Positions 51,740 through 60,272 of a stretch of 64,000 nucleotides of DNA are shown piece by piece. Position 1 is the stretch's first letter. Every line of letters starts with the position of its first letter. Under the pieces are notes generated by a model. It was not told the origin of the DNA and ran no database searches. It was given only the letters and a program-made list of their open reading frames with translations. This DNA comes from Haloactinopolyspora alba (lineage in GTDB: Bacteria > Actinomycetota > Actinomycetes > Jiangellales > Jiangellaceae), in the NCBI RefSeq assembly GCF_003014555.1, contig NZ_PYGE01000014.1, positions 62,001 to 126,000 of the forward strand, read 5' to 3'. Position numbers and translations under genes: made by a program.

Positions 51740-52177
51740 ATGGGCCGGACAGGACGACGGGTGCGGCGGCGGTGGCGACGCCGCCGCGCCGACGGGCGCG
51801 AGCGCGGGGCCGCGACCCTCGAGATCGCGATCGTCTTCCCGATCGTCCTGCTCATCACGTTCGGCGTCATCGAGGGCGCGTTGTGGTACCACGCCCGCAA
51901 CGTCGCGCTGGCGGCCGCCGAGGAGGGTGTCCGGGCGGCCACCGGCGACGGCGGCACGCCCGGCGCCGGCGTGGAGGAGGCGCGGGACTTCGCTCTGCGT
52001 GCCGGCGCCGACGACACGCTGAGCGCGGTCACCGTCAGCTCGACCAGCACGCCCAGCGAGGTCAGCATCACCGTCACCGGGCACTCACTGACCCTGTTCC
52101 CCGGCTGGTCCGGCCACGAGGTGACACAGACCGCCAGCGGACCGGTCGAACGGTTCACGAGCCCGGACGGGCCATGA
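51740..52177 (+). CDS. TadE-like minor pilin
   Basis: 145 residues. Very basic start, RERGAATLEIAIVFPIVLLITFGVIEGALWY: TadE-type cleavage and helix, then a beta-rich extracellular domain. It follows the Flp gene by 5 bases and overlaps the next TadE-like gene by 4. Confidence 0.87.
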   Translation: MGRTGRRVRRRWRRRRADGRERGAATLEIAIVFPIVLLITFGVIEGALWYHARNVALAAAEEGVRAATGDGGTPGAGVEEARDFALRAGADDTLSAVTVSSTSTPSEVSITVTGHSLTLFPGWSGHEVTQTASGPVERFTSPDGP

Positions 52178-52611
52178 CCCGCCGGCGCCCGCACGACCAG
52201 CGGGGCTCGGCGACCACCGAGCTCGCGGTGGTCGCGCCCGGACTGTTGATGATCATCGCGCTGCTCGTCATGGGCGGCCGGATCACCATCGCGGGTGGCT
52301 CGGTCGAACACGCCGCGGCCGAGGCGGCCCGCGCGGCCTCCCTCGCCCGCAGCGCATCCGAAGCCGTCGCCGACGGCGGGGCGGCAGCCAAGCGCTCACT
52401 CACCCAACAGGGACTGAGCTGTGTCGGGTCACCGTCGATCACCATCGACGCACGCCAGTTCGCGCGCCCGCCCGGTGAGCCCGCCACCGTGACCGCCACC
52501 GTCACGTGCGAGGTGCGCCTGTCCGACCTGGCGATTCCCGCCGTCCCGGGCTCGCGCAGCATCACCGAGACCGTGCGCAGTCCCATCGACACCTACCGGA
52601 TGCGCCGATGA
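52174..52611 (+). CDS. second TadE/TadF-like minor pilin
   Basis: 145 residues. HDQRGSATTELAVVAPGLLMIIALLVMGG is the pseudopilin N terminus with Glu at +5 after the glycine; the rest contains two cysteines (SCVGSP, VTCEVR). Coupled to both neighbours by 4-base overlaps. Confidence 0.85.
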   Translation: MTRRRPHDQRGSATTELAVVAPGLLMIIALLVMGGRITIAGGSVEHAAAEAARAASLARSASEAVADGGAAAKRSLTQQGLSCVGSPSITIDARQFARPPGEPATVTATVTCEVRLSDLAIPAVPGSRSITETVRSPIDTYRMRR

Positions 52612-53036
52612 GCGCCCGCGGGCTCCGCCTCCGTGGTGACGACGGCGCGATCGCGATCTTCGCCGTCGTCATCGTGATGGCACTGTTCCTGGCCATCGGC
52701 CTGGTGGTGGACGGCGGCGGGCGGCTGCGGGCGATGCAGCGCGCCGACGCGCTCGCTGCCGAGGCCGCGCGCACCGGCGCGCAGCGGATCCTCATCGGCG
52801 GCGACACCGACCGGCCGACCATCGACGTCACACCGGCCTGTCAGGCCGCGTCGGCCTACCTGGTCCAGGCCGGCGTCCAGCCGTCCGGGTGCGGCCGTGT
52901 GGACGGCGAGACGTTGCGGGTCAGCGCGACGGTCTCGTACGACAACGTCTTCCTGTCCCTGATCGGGCAGTCGACATCCCAGGTCACCGGCAGCGCCCGC
53001 GCCCGGCTCGCCCGCGGTGTCGACGAGGAGTACTGA
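52608..53036 (+). CDS. TadG-like/pseudopilin-like protein
   Basis: 142 residues. RGDDGAIAIFAVVIVMALFLAIGLVVDGGGRLRAMQRADALAAEAARTGA is a TadG-type start (helix plus RADALAAEAA motif); one pair of cysteines (TPACQAA, PSGCGR) may form a disulfide. It lacks the von Willebrand domain of full TadG. Coupled to the previous gene, 9 bases before the LysM-BTAD gene. Confidence 0.82.
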   Translation: MSARGLRLRGDDGAIAIFAVVIVMALFLAIGLVVDGGGRLRAMQRADALAAEAARTGAQRILIGGDTDRPTIDVTPACQAASAYLVQAGVQPSGCGRVDGETLRVSATVSYDNVFLSLIGQSTSQVTGSARARLARGVDEEY

Positions 53037-53045
53037 GGAGAACCC

Positions 53046-56000
53046 GTGAGCACTCGAGCAGCGCAACCCCATCGGCCACGACGCGCCGTGTCCGTCGTCC
53101 GCGGCCTGCTGGCGCTCGTCGCGATCGTCGTCCTCCTCGTCGGTATCCCGGCCGCGCTGGTCGCCATCGCCGGCCCGCCGTTGCCGGACAGCATGCCGTC
53201 ATGGGCGGATATCCGGTCCGCGCTGACGTCGCCGGGCGACGGCACTGTGTTCCTGGGCGCTCTCGTGGTGCTCGCGTGGCTGGGATGGGCCGGTTTCGCC
53301 ATCGGTGTGCTCGTGGAGGTTCCGGCGGCGTTCCGCGGCCGGCGCGCCCCGCAGCTGCCGGTGGTGCGTTTTCAGCAACGCGCTGCCGCCGGCCTGGTGA
53401 CGGCGGTGGCGGCGCTGTTCGTCGCGGGTCCGGTCGGGGTCGCCACGGCGGGCACGATGCCGCCGGACAGCGCCGGCCAACCGTCGGCACCGGCCACGTC
53501 GTCGTCCGCGTCGGCCACTGCCGATCCAGGACCGGGCACCGGGACCGGCGCCCGGACGGACAGCGGGACCGGCGCGAGGACCGCCGCGAACAACGCTGCT
53601 TCGCCGTCCGCTCCCGCGGCGCCGACCCGGCAGCACGTCGTACGCAGCGGCGAGTCGCTGTGGCGTATCGCCGAGGAACAGCTCGGCGACGGCGCGCGGT
53701 GGACCGAGATCGCCGAGCTCAACTACGGGGTCGAACAGCCCGGGGGCGGCGCCCTCGACCGCACGCACTGGCTCGATCCCGGCTGGCGGCTCTCGTTGCC
53801 GGCCGCGACCGGCGACCAGACCGGCGCGGCCGTGCCCGCGGCCGACACGTCGTCGCCCGACACGCCCGCGGCGGATTCGGCGCGGTCGTCGACGCACATC
53901 GTGGCCGAGGGCGACACCCTGTGGGACATCGCCGAGCAGCGTCTCGGGGACGGCGCCCGCTACCCCGAACTCGTCGAGGCCTCCCGCGACACCGTGCAGC
54001 CCGACGGACGGCAGCTGCGCGACCCCGACGTCATCCTGCCGGGATGGAAGATCACCGTTCCCGGTACCGGCGCGCCGGTGAGCGAACCGCCGGCCGCGCA
54101 GCAGCCGGACGACACCCGGCCGCAGCAGCCGGAACAGCCGGCACCGGAAGAGCCGCCGGCGGCCGAGCAGAACCCGCCCGCCGAGGACGAGCCGCCGGCC
54201 TCCGAGGACACCGGGGCGGGCGACACCGACACCGAGAACACCGGCGCAGGTGACACCGGAGCCGAGGAACGCCCGCCCGCGGACGACGCCGTTCCCGACG
54301 AGAACGACGTCCCGGCAGGCGGGGACGCCGAAGGCGAGGTCGGCGCCGACGCGGACGCGGCCACCGCCGCCAGCGGTGATGCCGACTTCCCGGTCCGTAC
54401 CGCTGCGGGCGTCGGCTCGCTGCTCGCCGCCGGCGTGCTGGCCTACCTGGCGGCCAAGCGCCGAGGCCAGCAGCGGCGCCGCCGTCCCGGCGAGCGCATC
54501 GCGAAGCCCACCAGCGCCGCCGCCGTCGCCGAACGCGACCTGCGCACGGTCACCGACCCGATGAGCGTCGAGCATGTCGACGTGGCGCTGCGCGAGCTCG
54601 CCGTGAGCTGCGCACGCCGCGGCGTCGCGCTGCCGCCGCTGCGGGTCGCCCGCCTGACCTCGGAACAGTTCGAGCTGTACCTGACCGAGCCCGCGAGCCT
54701 GCCGTCGCCGTTCGTCGCGACCGACCAGGAACACGTGTGGTTCCTGCCGGCGGGTGCGCGCGCCGAGCTCGACGCGACCGAGATCGCTGAGGTCGCCGCG
54801 CCGTATCCGAGCCTGGTCACCGTCGGGCACGGGCCCGAGAACGGCCACCTGCTGCTCGACCTCGAACGGCTCGGCACGCTCGCCGTCACCGGACCGCCCG
54901 AACGCACCCGGGCCGTCATGGCCGCACTCGCCGTCGAGCTGGCGACCAGCCCTTGGGCCGACGACGCCCAGGTCACGCTGGTGGGTACGTCCCCGGAACT
55001 GGCCGACGGGCTGGACACCGGCCGGGTGCGGCATCTCGATGCCGTCGACCCGCTGCTCGACGAGCTCGCCGGTCGTGCCGAGGCCGACCGGCTCGCGCTG
55101 CACCGCTCGGGCGCCGCCTCACTCGACGACGCGCGCGCCCGAGGGGTCGCCGCCGCGGCATGGACACCCGAGATCGTGCTGCTGGCCGAGCCGTTGACGC
55201 CCGAGCAGCACCGGCGCCTGGACGAGCTGGTCGACACCGTGCCCCGAGTCGCGGTCGCCGCGGTGACGCACGAGGGCTCCGCCGGGCGCGACCACGACGG
55301 CTGGTCGCTCGAACTGAGCCCCACCGACGCCGACCTGGCGACACTTCTCCCGGTCGGCGTCGACCTCAGTCCGCAGCGTCTCGACCACGAGCAGTACCGG
55401 CGGATCCTCGGCCTGCTCGGCATCGCCGAACAACCGGCCACGGCGCAGCGGAGCGCACCGCCGCGCGAGCACCCCCGGCCCGGTGCCACCACCGGCACCG
55501 TTCAGCCGGACGCCGGCACCTCGGCGTTCGACAACCCTGCCGGCGCGCCGTTGCTCGCGGACCTGCCGGACGGCGAGGAGCCGGAGGCACCGCCGACCGG
55601 GGCTCCGCCGGCAGCGGCTCCGGCGGGTCCAGCGGATCCAGCGGATCCAGCGGGTCCGTCCGCCGTGCCGGACGTCATCGATGCCGGCGCCGTCCCAGTC
55701 CGTACCGAACCGCCGTCGTCCGACGGGCCCACGATCATGTTGCTCGGGCCGGTCGAGGTCGAGAACGCCGAAGGACCCGTCGAGCAGTCGAAGTACCGGC
55801 AGCTGACCGAGATCGCCGCCTACATCGCGCTGCAGCCGGGGCTGAGTCACACCGCACTGGACGAGGCGATCTGGCCGGGAAGCCGGGTCACCCAGAACAC
55901 CCGGAACACGGCGATCTCCAAGCTGCGCCGCTGGTTCGGCAGCGACGGCGCCGGCGCCGACTACGTCCCCCGCGTCGACACTGGCTACCGGTTCCACCCC

Positions 56001-56489
56001 GCGGTCAGCACCGACTGGGACCTGTGGATGCACCTGGTCGGCGCGAACCCGGTGGTCGCCGGTACCGACCAGCTGCTGCGCGCGCTGGAGCTGGTGCGGG
56101 GGCAGCCGTTCACCGGGGTGAACCCGCGGCGGTACGCCTGGGCCGAGAACATCAAGCAGGACATGATCTCCGCCATCGTCGACGCCGCGCACGAGCTCGC
56201 CCGGCGCGGGCTCGAGGCCGGCGACGCGCATCTCGCCCGCAAGGCCGCGACCATCGGCCTGCAGGTCGAGCCCGGCATGGAGGTGCTCTGGCGAGACCGG
56301 ATCAAGGCGGAGCACATGGCCGGGAACCGCGCCGGCATCACCGACGCGGTCGCGCGCGTGACGGCCATCAGCGACGACCTCGGCGACGAGCTCGAGCAGG
56401 CCACCGTCAACCTGATCAACCAGGTCGGGCTGCGCGCGTCCGGCGACGTGGCCGAGTCGACGGGCGCGGAGCTGTCCGGTCAGTACTAG
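53046..56489 (+). CDS. membrane protein with two LysM domains and a BTAD regulatory domain
   Basis: 1147 residues. Three helices near the start (about 18-44, 75-98, 112-138), then two LysM domains (HVVRSGESLWRIAEEQLGDG at about 197; HIVAEGDTLWDIAEQRLGDG at about 284) that bind peptidoglycan, a proline/acid-rich spacer, one helix (about 455-475), a large cytoplasmic region and at the C terminus a winged helix (MLLGPVEVENAEG, LDEAIWPGSRVTQNTRNTAISKLRRWFG) plus the bacterial transcriptional activator domain (GQPFTGVNPRRYAWAENIKQDM...). Such LysM-BTAD proteins close Tad loci in many actinomycetes. A membrane-tied sensor linking wall state to pilus gene expression is plausible. Confidence 0.88.
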   Translation: MSTRAAQPHRPRRAVSVVRGLLALVAIVVLLVGIPAALVAIAGPPLPDSMPSWADIRSALTSPGDGTVFLGALVVLAWLGWAGFAIGVLVEVPAAFRGRRAPQLPVVRFQQRAAAGLVTAVAALFVAGPVGVATAGTMPPDSAGQPSAPATSSSASATADPGPGTGTGARTDSGTGARTAANNAASPSAPAAPTRQHVVRSGESLWRIAEEQLGDGARWTEIAELNYGVEQPGGGALDRTHWLDPGWRLSLPAATGDQTGAAVPAADTSSPDTPAADSARSSTHIVAEGDTLWDIAEQRLGDGARYPELVEASRDTVQPDGRQLRDPDVILPGWKITVPGTGAPVSEPPAAQQPDDTRPQQPEQPAPEEPPAAEQNPPAEDEPPASEDTGAGDTDTENTGAGDTGAEERPPADDAVPDENDVPAGGDAEGEVGADADAATAASGDADFPVRTAAGVGSLLAAGVLAYLAAKRRGQQRRRRPGERIAKPTSAAAVAERDLRTVTDPMSVEHVDVALRELAVSCARRGVALPPLRVARLTSEQFELYLTEPASLPSPFVATDQEHVWFLPAGARAELDATEIAEVAAPYPSLVTVGHGPENGHLLLDLERLGTLAVTGPPERTRAVMAALAVELATSPWADDAQVTLVGTSPELADGLDTGRVRHLDAVDPLLDELAGRAEADRLALHRSGAASLDDARARGVAAAAWTPEIVLLAEPLTPEQHRRLDELVDTVPRVAVAAVTHEGSAGRDHDGWSLELSPTDADLATLLPVGVDLSPQRLDHEQYRRILGLLGIAEQPATAQRSAPPREHPRPGATTGTVQPDAGTSAFDNPAGAPLLADLPDGEEPEAPPTGAPPAAAPAGPADPADPAGPSAVPDVIDAGAVPVRTEPPSSDGPTIMLLGPVEVENAEGPVEQSKYRQLTEIAAYIALQPGLSHTALDEAIWPGSRVTQNTRNTAISKLRRWFGSDGAGADYVPRVDTGYRFHPAVSTDWDLWMHLVGANPVVAGTDQLLRALELVRGQPFTGVNPRRYAWAENIKQDMISAIVDAAHELARRGLEAGDAHLARKAATIGLQVEPGMEVLWRDRIKAEHMAGNRAGITDAVARVTAISDDLGDELEQATVNLINQVGLRASGDVAESTGAELSGQY

Positions 56490-56558
56490 TACTCAGCTGT
56501 AGATCGTGATCTTTCGTCGCCGGTCCCGGCCGAGTCGGATGTGCCGTCTTCGTGTTCG

Positions 56559-56604
56559 AAGGGGTGACATGCGTGGCAACTCTTGCCCCTCATGTCACCG
56601 CCTT
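56559..56604. terminator. nested bidirectional hairpin between converging genes
   Basis: GTGACATG (56564-56571) pairs with CATGTCAC (56591-56598), and the inner GGCAA (56575-56579) with TTGCC (56583-56587); AAGG/CCTT extends the outer stem with one bulge. It lies after the LysM-BTAD gene and over the end of the minus-strand pseudogene, so it can end transcription from both sides. Confidence 0.75.
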
Positions 56605-56961
56605 CTGACAACGAGGCTTGCCACTACGTCCCGGGCCACTACCAAGCATGAGCAGCGGCGCGGTCGGAGGCGCACAGGCTCAGAAGGACGGATCTGCTCG
56701 GGTACGAGCCCGGCCTGACGGAGTAGGCCGTACAGATCGGTCTCCCCCCAGAACTCGACGATCCGTCCATCCTCGAGTCGGTAGGACTTGATGCCCCTCA
56801 GGGTGATGCCGTCCCCGTACGTGCTGCCCCGCGCCGTGCACGGTCACATCATCAGCGACGAGATCCGTCAGCTCAGCGACCTGCCGTGTCTCGAAGACAC
56901 GAAGGTAGCGCCGGACGATGTCGATGTTTCGCTCGATAGTGGCTTCAGCCGAGGCAGACAT
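56595..56961 (-). pseudogene. SnoaL/NTF2-like gene, internally deleted and frameshifted
   Basis: From ATG 56961 (AAGGTG upstream) the first 45 residues are a good SnoaL-type start (NIDIVRRYLRVFETRQVAELTDLVADDVTVHGAG). Then the frame is wrong and ends at 56680. The other frame continues the family's C-terminal part (GITLRGIKSYRLEDGRIVEFWGETDLYGLLRQAG), closing at 56595. About 40-50 residues of the middle are missing, so this is a remnant, not a sequencing slip alone. Confidence 0.75.
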
Positions 56962-57029
56962 GCGGGCACCTTATCCAGGCGCGCGGCGTGAGCGGCCGGA
57001 AGCGGCAGCTCCGGCGACGGACGTGCATG

Positions 57030-57100
57030 GTGTGGGGCTGGTGTCGTTCCGGGAACGACGGTGCGAGGTACGTGTCGCCATGACGACACCGGCCTCACAC
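57030..57100 (-). terminator. large stem after the secreted-protein operon
   Basis: GTGTGGGGCTGGTGTCG (57030-57046) pairs with 57084-57100 over 17 bases with two mismatches; inside the left part GTCGTTCC-G-GGAACGAC (57043-57059) is a perfect palindrome, an alternative fold. It lies 60 bases after the stop of the minus-strand secreted protein. The rest of 56962-57159 shows nothing else. Confidence 0.55.
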
Positions 57101-57159
57101 ACAGCGTCACCGTCTGCCCGCAACCGGACCTAACGGTTCCGATGTCCGTCCCGGGACCG

Positions 57160-58176
57160 TTACTGGACGAGGACCTGGATCTCTCCCACCGGGACCGGCA
57201 CGCCGTTCCACGGGCTCTCGAGGGTGTCCGGCACGCCCGGCATCGAGATCTGCTCGCCGTCCATGTAGTAGGTGACGTCGTAGACGAGCCGGGCCTGAGC
57301 GTTGTACGCGGCGCGTCCTTCGAGGTCGGTGGCGATCTCGTCCGTCGACGTCGCGAGGTAGACGTACGTGCAGTCGTCGGTGTCGGCGTCGTCGTCGCAC
57401 TCGACGGTCGCGCCGCCGTCGCCCGGGTCGAGCTCGACGTGGCTGAACGTCCCACGGGCACGCAGGCCACCGGCTTCGCTGCCGACCAGCTCGCCGTCAC
57501 CGATGCCGTCGACGGCGAAGGTGGTGTCGGCGCCCACGTAGGTCATCCCGGCGGGTTCGAAGCTCAGCGTGAAGGCCGGGGTCTGCAGTCGGCCCCAGGC
57601 CGACCAGATCTGGTCCGGCAGCGAGTCCTTGTACGGCTCGAACCAGCTGTATCCGCCGTACGGTTCACCTTCCGGCGGCTTGCACTCGTAGTAGGTGAAG
57701 ATCTCCTTCTCGGAGTCCTGGCCCTTCTCCGGCCACCTGTCCTCGGGGATCGGCGACGGGAACTCGGCGCGGCACGCGTCCAGCTCGTGCTCGTCGTGGC
57801 AGAACTCGGTGTACGGCTTGTTCGACAGGTCGCAGGTCGGTCCCTCGGGCTCGCCCTCGCCCTCGTCGCCGTCGTCATCGTCGTCGCCGGGCGACTCGCA
57901 GATGTTGACGTACTGGTGCACGCCGGGCAGGACCTCGACGAGGGTCCAGCAGTCCGAGGCGGCGTCGACCTCGGAACCCGGCGGCGGCGTGGCGTCGAGC
58001 ACCGCTTCCGGGGTGGACGACAACGTGGGCGTGGCCGTCGGCGAGTTGAACTGTCCCGGGGTCTTGCCCGGCTCCTGTCCGTCGGCGACCGCTACCGCCG
58101 ACGAGGCCGCCAGGGCGGTGACGGCTCCGGTCGCTGTCGCCGCCACCAGCCGGCCGATCCGCGCGAACCTCAGCAT
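57160..58176 (-). CDS. secreted acidic protein of unknown function
   Basis: 338 residues from the ATG behind GGAGGG; a signal peptide (IGRLVAATATGAVTALAASSAVAVA) is cleaved near residue 31. The mature part has an acidic low-complexity stretch (ESPGDDDDDGDEGEGEPEG), several cysteines and aromatic-rich segments (IFTYYECKPPEGEPYGGYSWFEPY), then beta-rich sequence. No family recognised. The start overlaps the end of the upstream lipoprotein gene by 7 bases. Confidence 0.75.
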   Translation of the reverse strand: MLRFARIGRLVAATATGAVTALAASSAVAVADGQEPGKTPGQFNSPTATPTLSSTPEAVLDATPPPGSEVDAASDCWTLVEVLPGVHQYVNICESPGDDDDDGDEGEGEPEGPTCDLSNKPYTEFCHDEHELDACRAEFPSPIPEDRWPEKGQDSEKEIFTYYECKPPEGEPYGGYSWFEPYKDSLPDQIWSAWGRLQTPAFTLSFEPAGMTYVGADTTFAVDGIGDGELVGSEAGGLRARGTFSHVELDPGDGGATVECDDDADTDDCTYVYLATSTDEIATDLEGRAAYNAQARLVYDVTYYMDGEQISMPGVPDTLESPWNGVPVPVGEIQVLVQ

Positions 58177-58727
58177 GTGATCGTCCCTCCTGCGTCCACC
58201 GGCGAACCGATGAGCCACGTGCCGCCCTGCTTGACCACGTCGAACTTCACGGGATGCGGTTGCTGCTGGTGATCCGGCGGTGGCAACGTTCGGCCCTGCA
58301 CCACGGCGCGCCACTCGGACTCGTCGACACACGCGGCGACCGTCGCCGCCCCGTCGTCGAGTGTGACCTCGACATCGCTGATGACCGGATCACCGACCCG
58401 GACCAGACCCTGCCGTGCGTATCGCTCGGCCACGGCAACATTCTGCTGGATCTGCGCATCGGTCGCGACGCCTTCGAACAACTCCGCGGGATCGCCGGAA
58501 TCACCGCGCTGAGCGCGTGCCACCGCGTCCCAATAGGCCGAGAAGGCCGCCTCGATCCGTGTGACAGGGGTGTCCGAGGTCGTGGTGGCTGAACTCGTCC
58601 GGACGCCGTCCGGTTCCGTACGCTGCTGGTCGGCGCCGTTGGCCGCACTGCAGCCGGAGCCGACGAAGCCGAGGACGGCGATGCCGACGAGTGAGCACCG
58701 ACTCGCCCGGGGATGCGAGCCGTTCAT
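58170..58727 (-). CDS. putative lipoprotein
   Basis: 185 residues from ATG 58727. CSLVGIAVLGFVGSGCSAANG is a lipoprotein-type signal, although position -3 of the lipobox is Gly. The mature protein has an NTF2-like alpha-beta look (RIEAAFSAYWDAVARAQRG, AVAERYARQGLVRVGDPVI) with a cysteine (VAACVDESEW) and ends in GGTITC. It is translationally coupled to the secreted acidic protein; both likely act together at the cell surface. The open frame begins 21 codons earlier but without ribosome site. Confidence 0.7.
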   Translation of the reverse strand: MNGSHPRASRCSLVGIAVLGFVGSGCSAANGADQQRTEPDGVRTSSATTTSDTPVTRIEAAFSAYWDAVARAQRGDSGDPAELFEGVATDAQIQQNVAVAERYARQGLVRVGDPVISDVEVTLDDGAATVAACVDESEWRAVVQGRTLPPPDHQQQPHPVKFDVVKQGGTWLIGSPVDAGGTITC

Positions 58728-58971
58728 GCTGGGACGATAGCCAGCATCGTCGGTCGGAGCAATACATCGTCCATGAACGCGTAGTGACATCGGAATTCAC
58801 GAGATTTCCTCGGTCAGCGGCCGGAACGGCACCACGCGCGAGGCTCCGGTACACCGGCCGCAGTGGGTAGACTCACGACCGGGCCGCGGTTGGCGCAGGC
58901 TCGGGCGGCACGACGCCGTCGTCGGTGTGCGCCGATCGGTCGATCACGGCTCAGGGAGGAACACGCCGCGG

Positions 58972-60108
58972 ATGACTTCGCTTCGCTACCAACTGGGCGA
59001 CACCGGACCGGCGATCGCGGAGATACGCTCCAAACTCACCCAGCTCGGTCTCCTGGACGACACCGCGCCGGGCCCGGAGACGTTCGACGAGGACGTCGAC
59101 CGTGCGGTCCGGCATTTCCAGCAGGAGCGCGGGTTGACGGTGACCGGAACCGTCGACGCGACAACGTACCGGGTGCTCGACGAGGCGCGATGGCGTCTCG
59201 GCGACCGGCTGCTGTCGTACGTCGTGACGAACCCGCAGGCCGGTGACGACGTCATCGCGCTGCAGCGGCGGCTGTCCGAGCTCGGCTTCGACGTGGGGCG
59301 TGTCGACGGGGTGTTCGGAACGCGTACCGGCGACGCCGTCCGGCAGTTCCAGCGCAATGTCGGCATTCCGGCCGACGGCACGTGCGGCCCGAGCACGTTC
59401 AAGGCGCTCGGCCGGCTGGCTCCCATCGTCACCGGCGGACGGCCCGACAACCTCCGCGCCTCCGAGGCCCTGCGCCAGGCCGGCAAGCGGCTGCCCGGCA
59501 AGGTCGTCGTCATCGACCCGGGCCACGGCGGGGCCGATCGCGGCAACTCCGGAGACGGGTTCGACGAGGCGTCCGTGGTCGAAGACCTCGCCGCCCGCAT
59601 CGAGGGCCGGCTGACGGCCACCGGCGTACAGACCTACCTGACCCGCGGTCCGGGCGCGGAGGCGTCGCCCACGGAGTCCGAGCGCGCCGCGTTCGCCAAC
59701 GACACCGACGCGAACCTGCTCATCTCGCTGCACGTCGACGCGCACGACAATCCCGAGGCGTCCGGCGTGGCCACCTACTACTACGGCGGCCACCAGCCGG
59801 GAACCACCAGCGCCATCGGCGAACAGTTCGCCGGGCTCGTGCAACGCGAGGTCGTCGCCCGCACCGACCTGGTCGACTGCCGCAGCCACGGCAAGACGTG
59901 GGACCTGTTGCGTCATGCCCGGATGGCCGCCGTGCGTATCGAGCTCGGCTACCTCACCAACGAGGGTGACGCGGCCCGCCTCGCCGACCCGGACTTCCGC
60001 GACGTGGTGGCCGAAGCCGTGGTCATCGCGATCCAGCGGGTGTACCTGCCGTCCAGCGAGGACGCCGCGACGGGCGCGCTGCGCATCCACGACCTCGCGA
60101 CTCACTGA
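58972..60108 (+). CDS. N-acetylmuramoyl-L-alanine amidase (CwlM-type)
   Basis: 378 residues. Two peptidoglycan-binding domains (LGDTGPAIAEIRSKLTQLGLLDD..., GDDVIALQRRLSELGFDVGRVDGVFG) precede an amidase_3 domain (about 185-370) with VIDPGHGG, SLHVDAH and IELGYLTN, which include the zinc ligands and the catalytic Glu, so hydrolysis is possible. No signal peptide is present; mycobacterial CwlM is likewise cytoplasmic and regulates MurA and MurJ. In those genomes it directly follows trxA, from which the inserted block now separates it. Confidence 0.88.
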   Translation: MTSLRYQLGDTGPAIAEIRSKLTQLGLLDDTAPGPETFDEDVDRAVRHFQQERGLTVTGTVDATTYRVLDEARWRLGDRLLSYVVTNPQAGDDVIALQRRLSELGFDVGRVDGVFGTRTGDAVRQFQRNVGIPADGTCGPSTFKALGRLAPIVTGGRPDNLRASEALRQAGKRLPGKVVVIDPGHGGADRGNSGDGFDEASVVEDLAARIEGRLTATGVQTYLTRGPGAEASPTESERAAFANDTDANLLISLHVDAHDNPEASGVATYYYGGHQPGTTSAIGEQFAGLVQREVVARTDLVDCRSHGKTWDLLRHARMAAVRIELGYLTNEGDAARLADPDFRDVVAEAVVIAIQRVYLPSSEDAATGALRIHDLATH

Positions 60109-60272
60109 GAACGTCGCGTGGGCCCGCCCCGCCGGTCCTGTCGTGACCGCTGAGTGGTATGGATTCGCCTCGTTCGGATTGATAAGGCATCGTTGTCCAC
60201 TAAGGAGTCCGACGGGCGCAACTTCGTACGCTCTCGTCCCGGGCGTCAGTCGATCATCGGTGGAGGTGTGAC

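Noticed and set aside
56506-56718. 70-codon plus-strand frame after the LysM-BTAD gene
   Set aside because: Arg/Ser-rich, no ribosome site, runs over the terminator and the SnoaL remnant.
25440-58727. Integrative conjugative element
   Set aside because: No integrase, relaxase, replication gene, tRNA target or flanking direct repeat could be found by eye; kept only as an inserted block.
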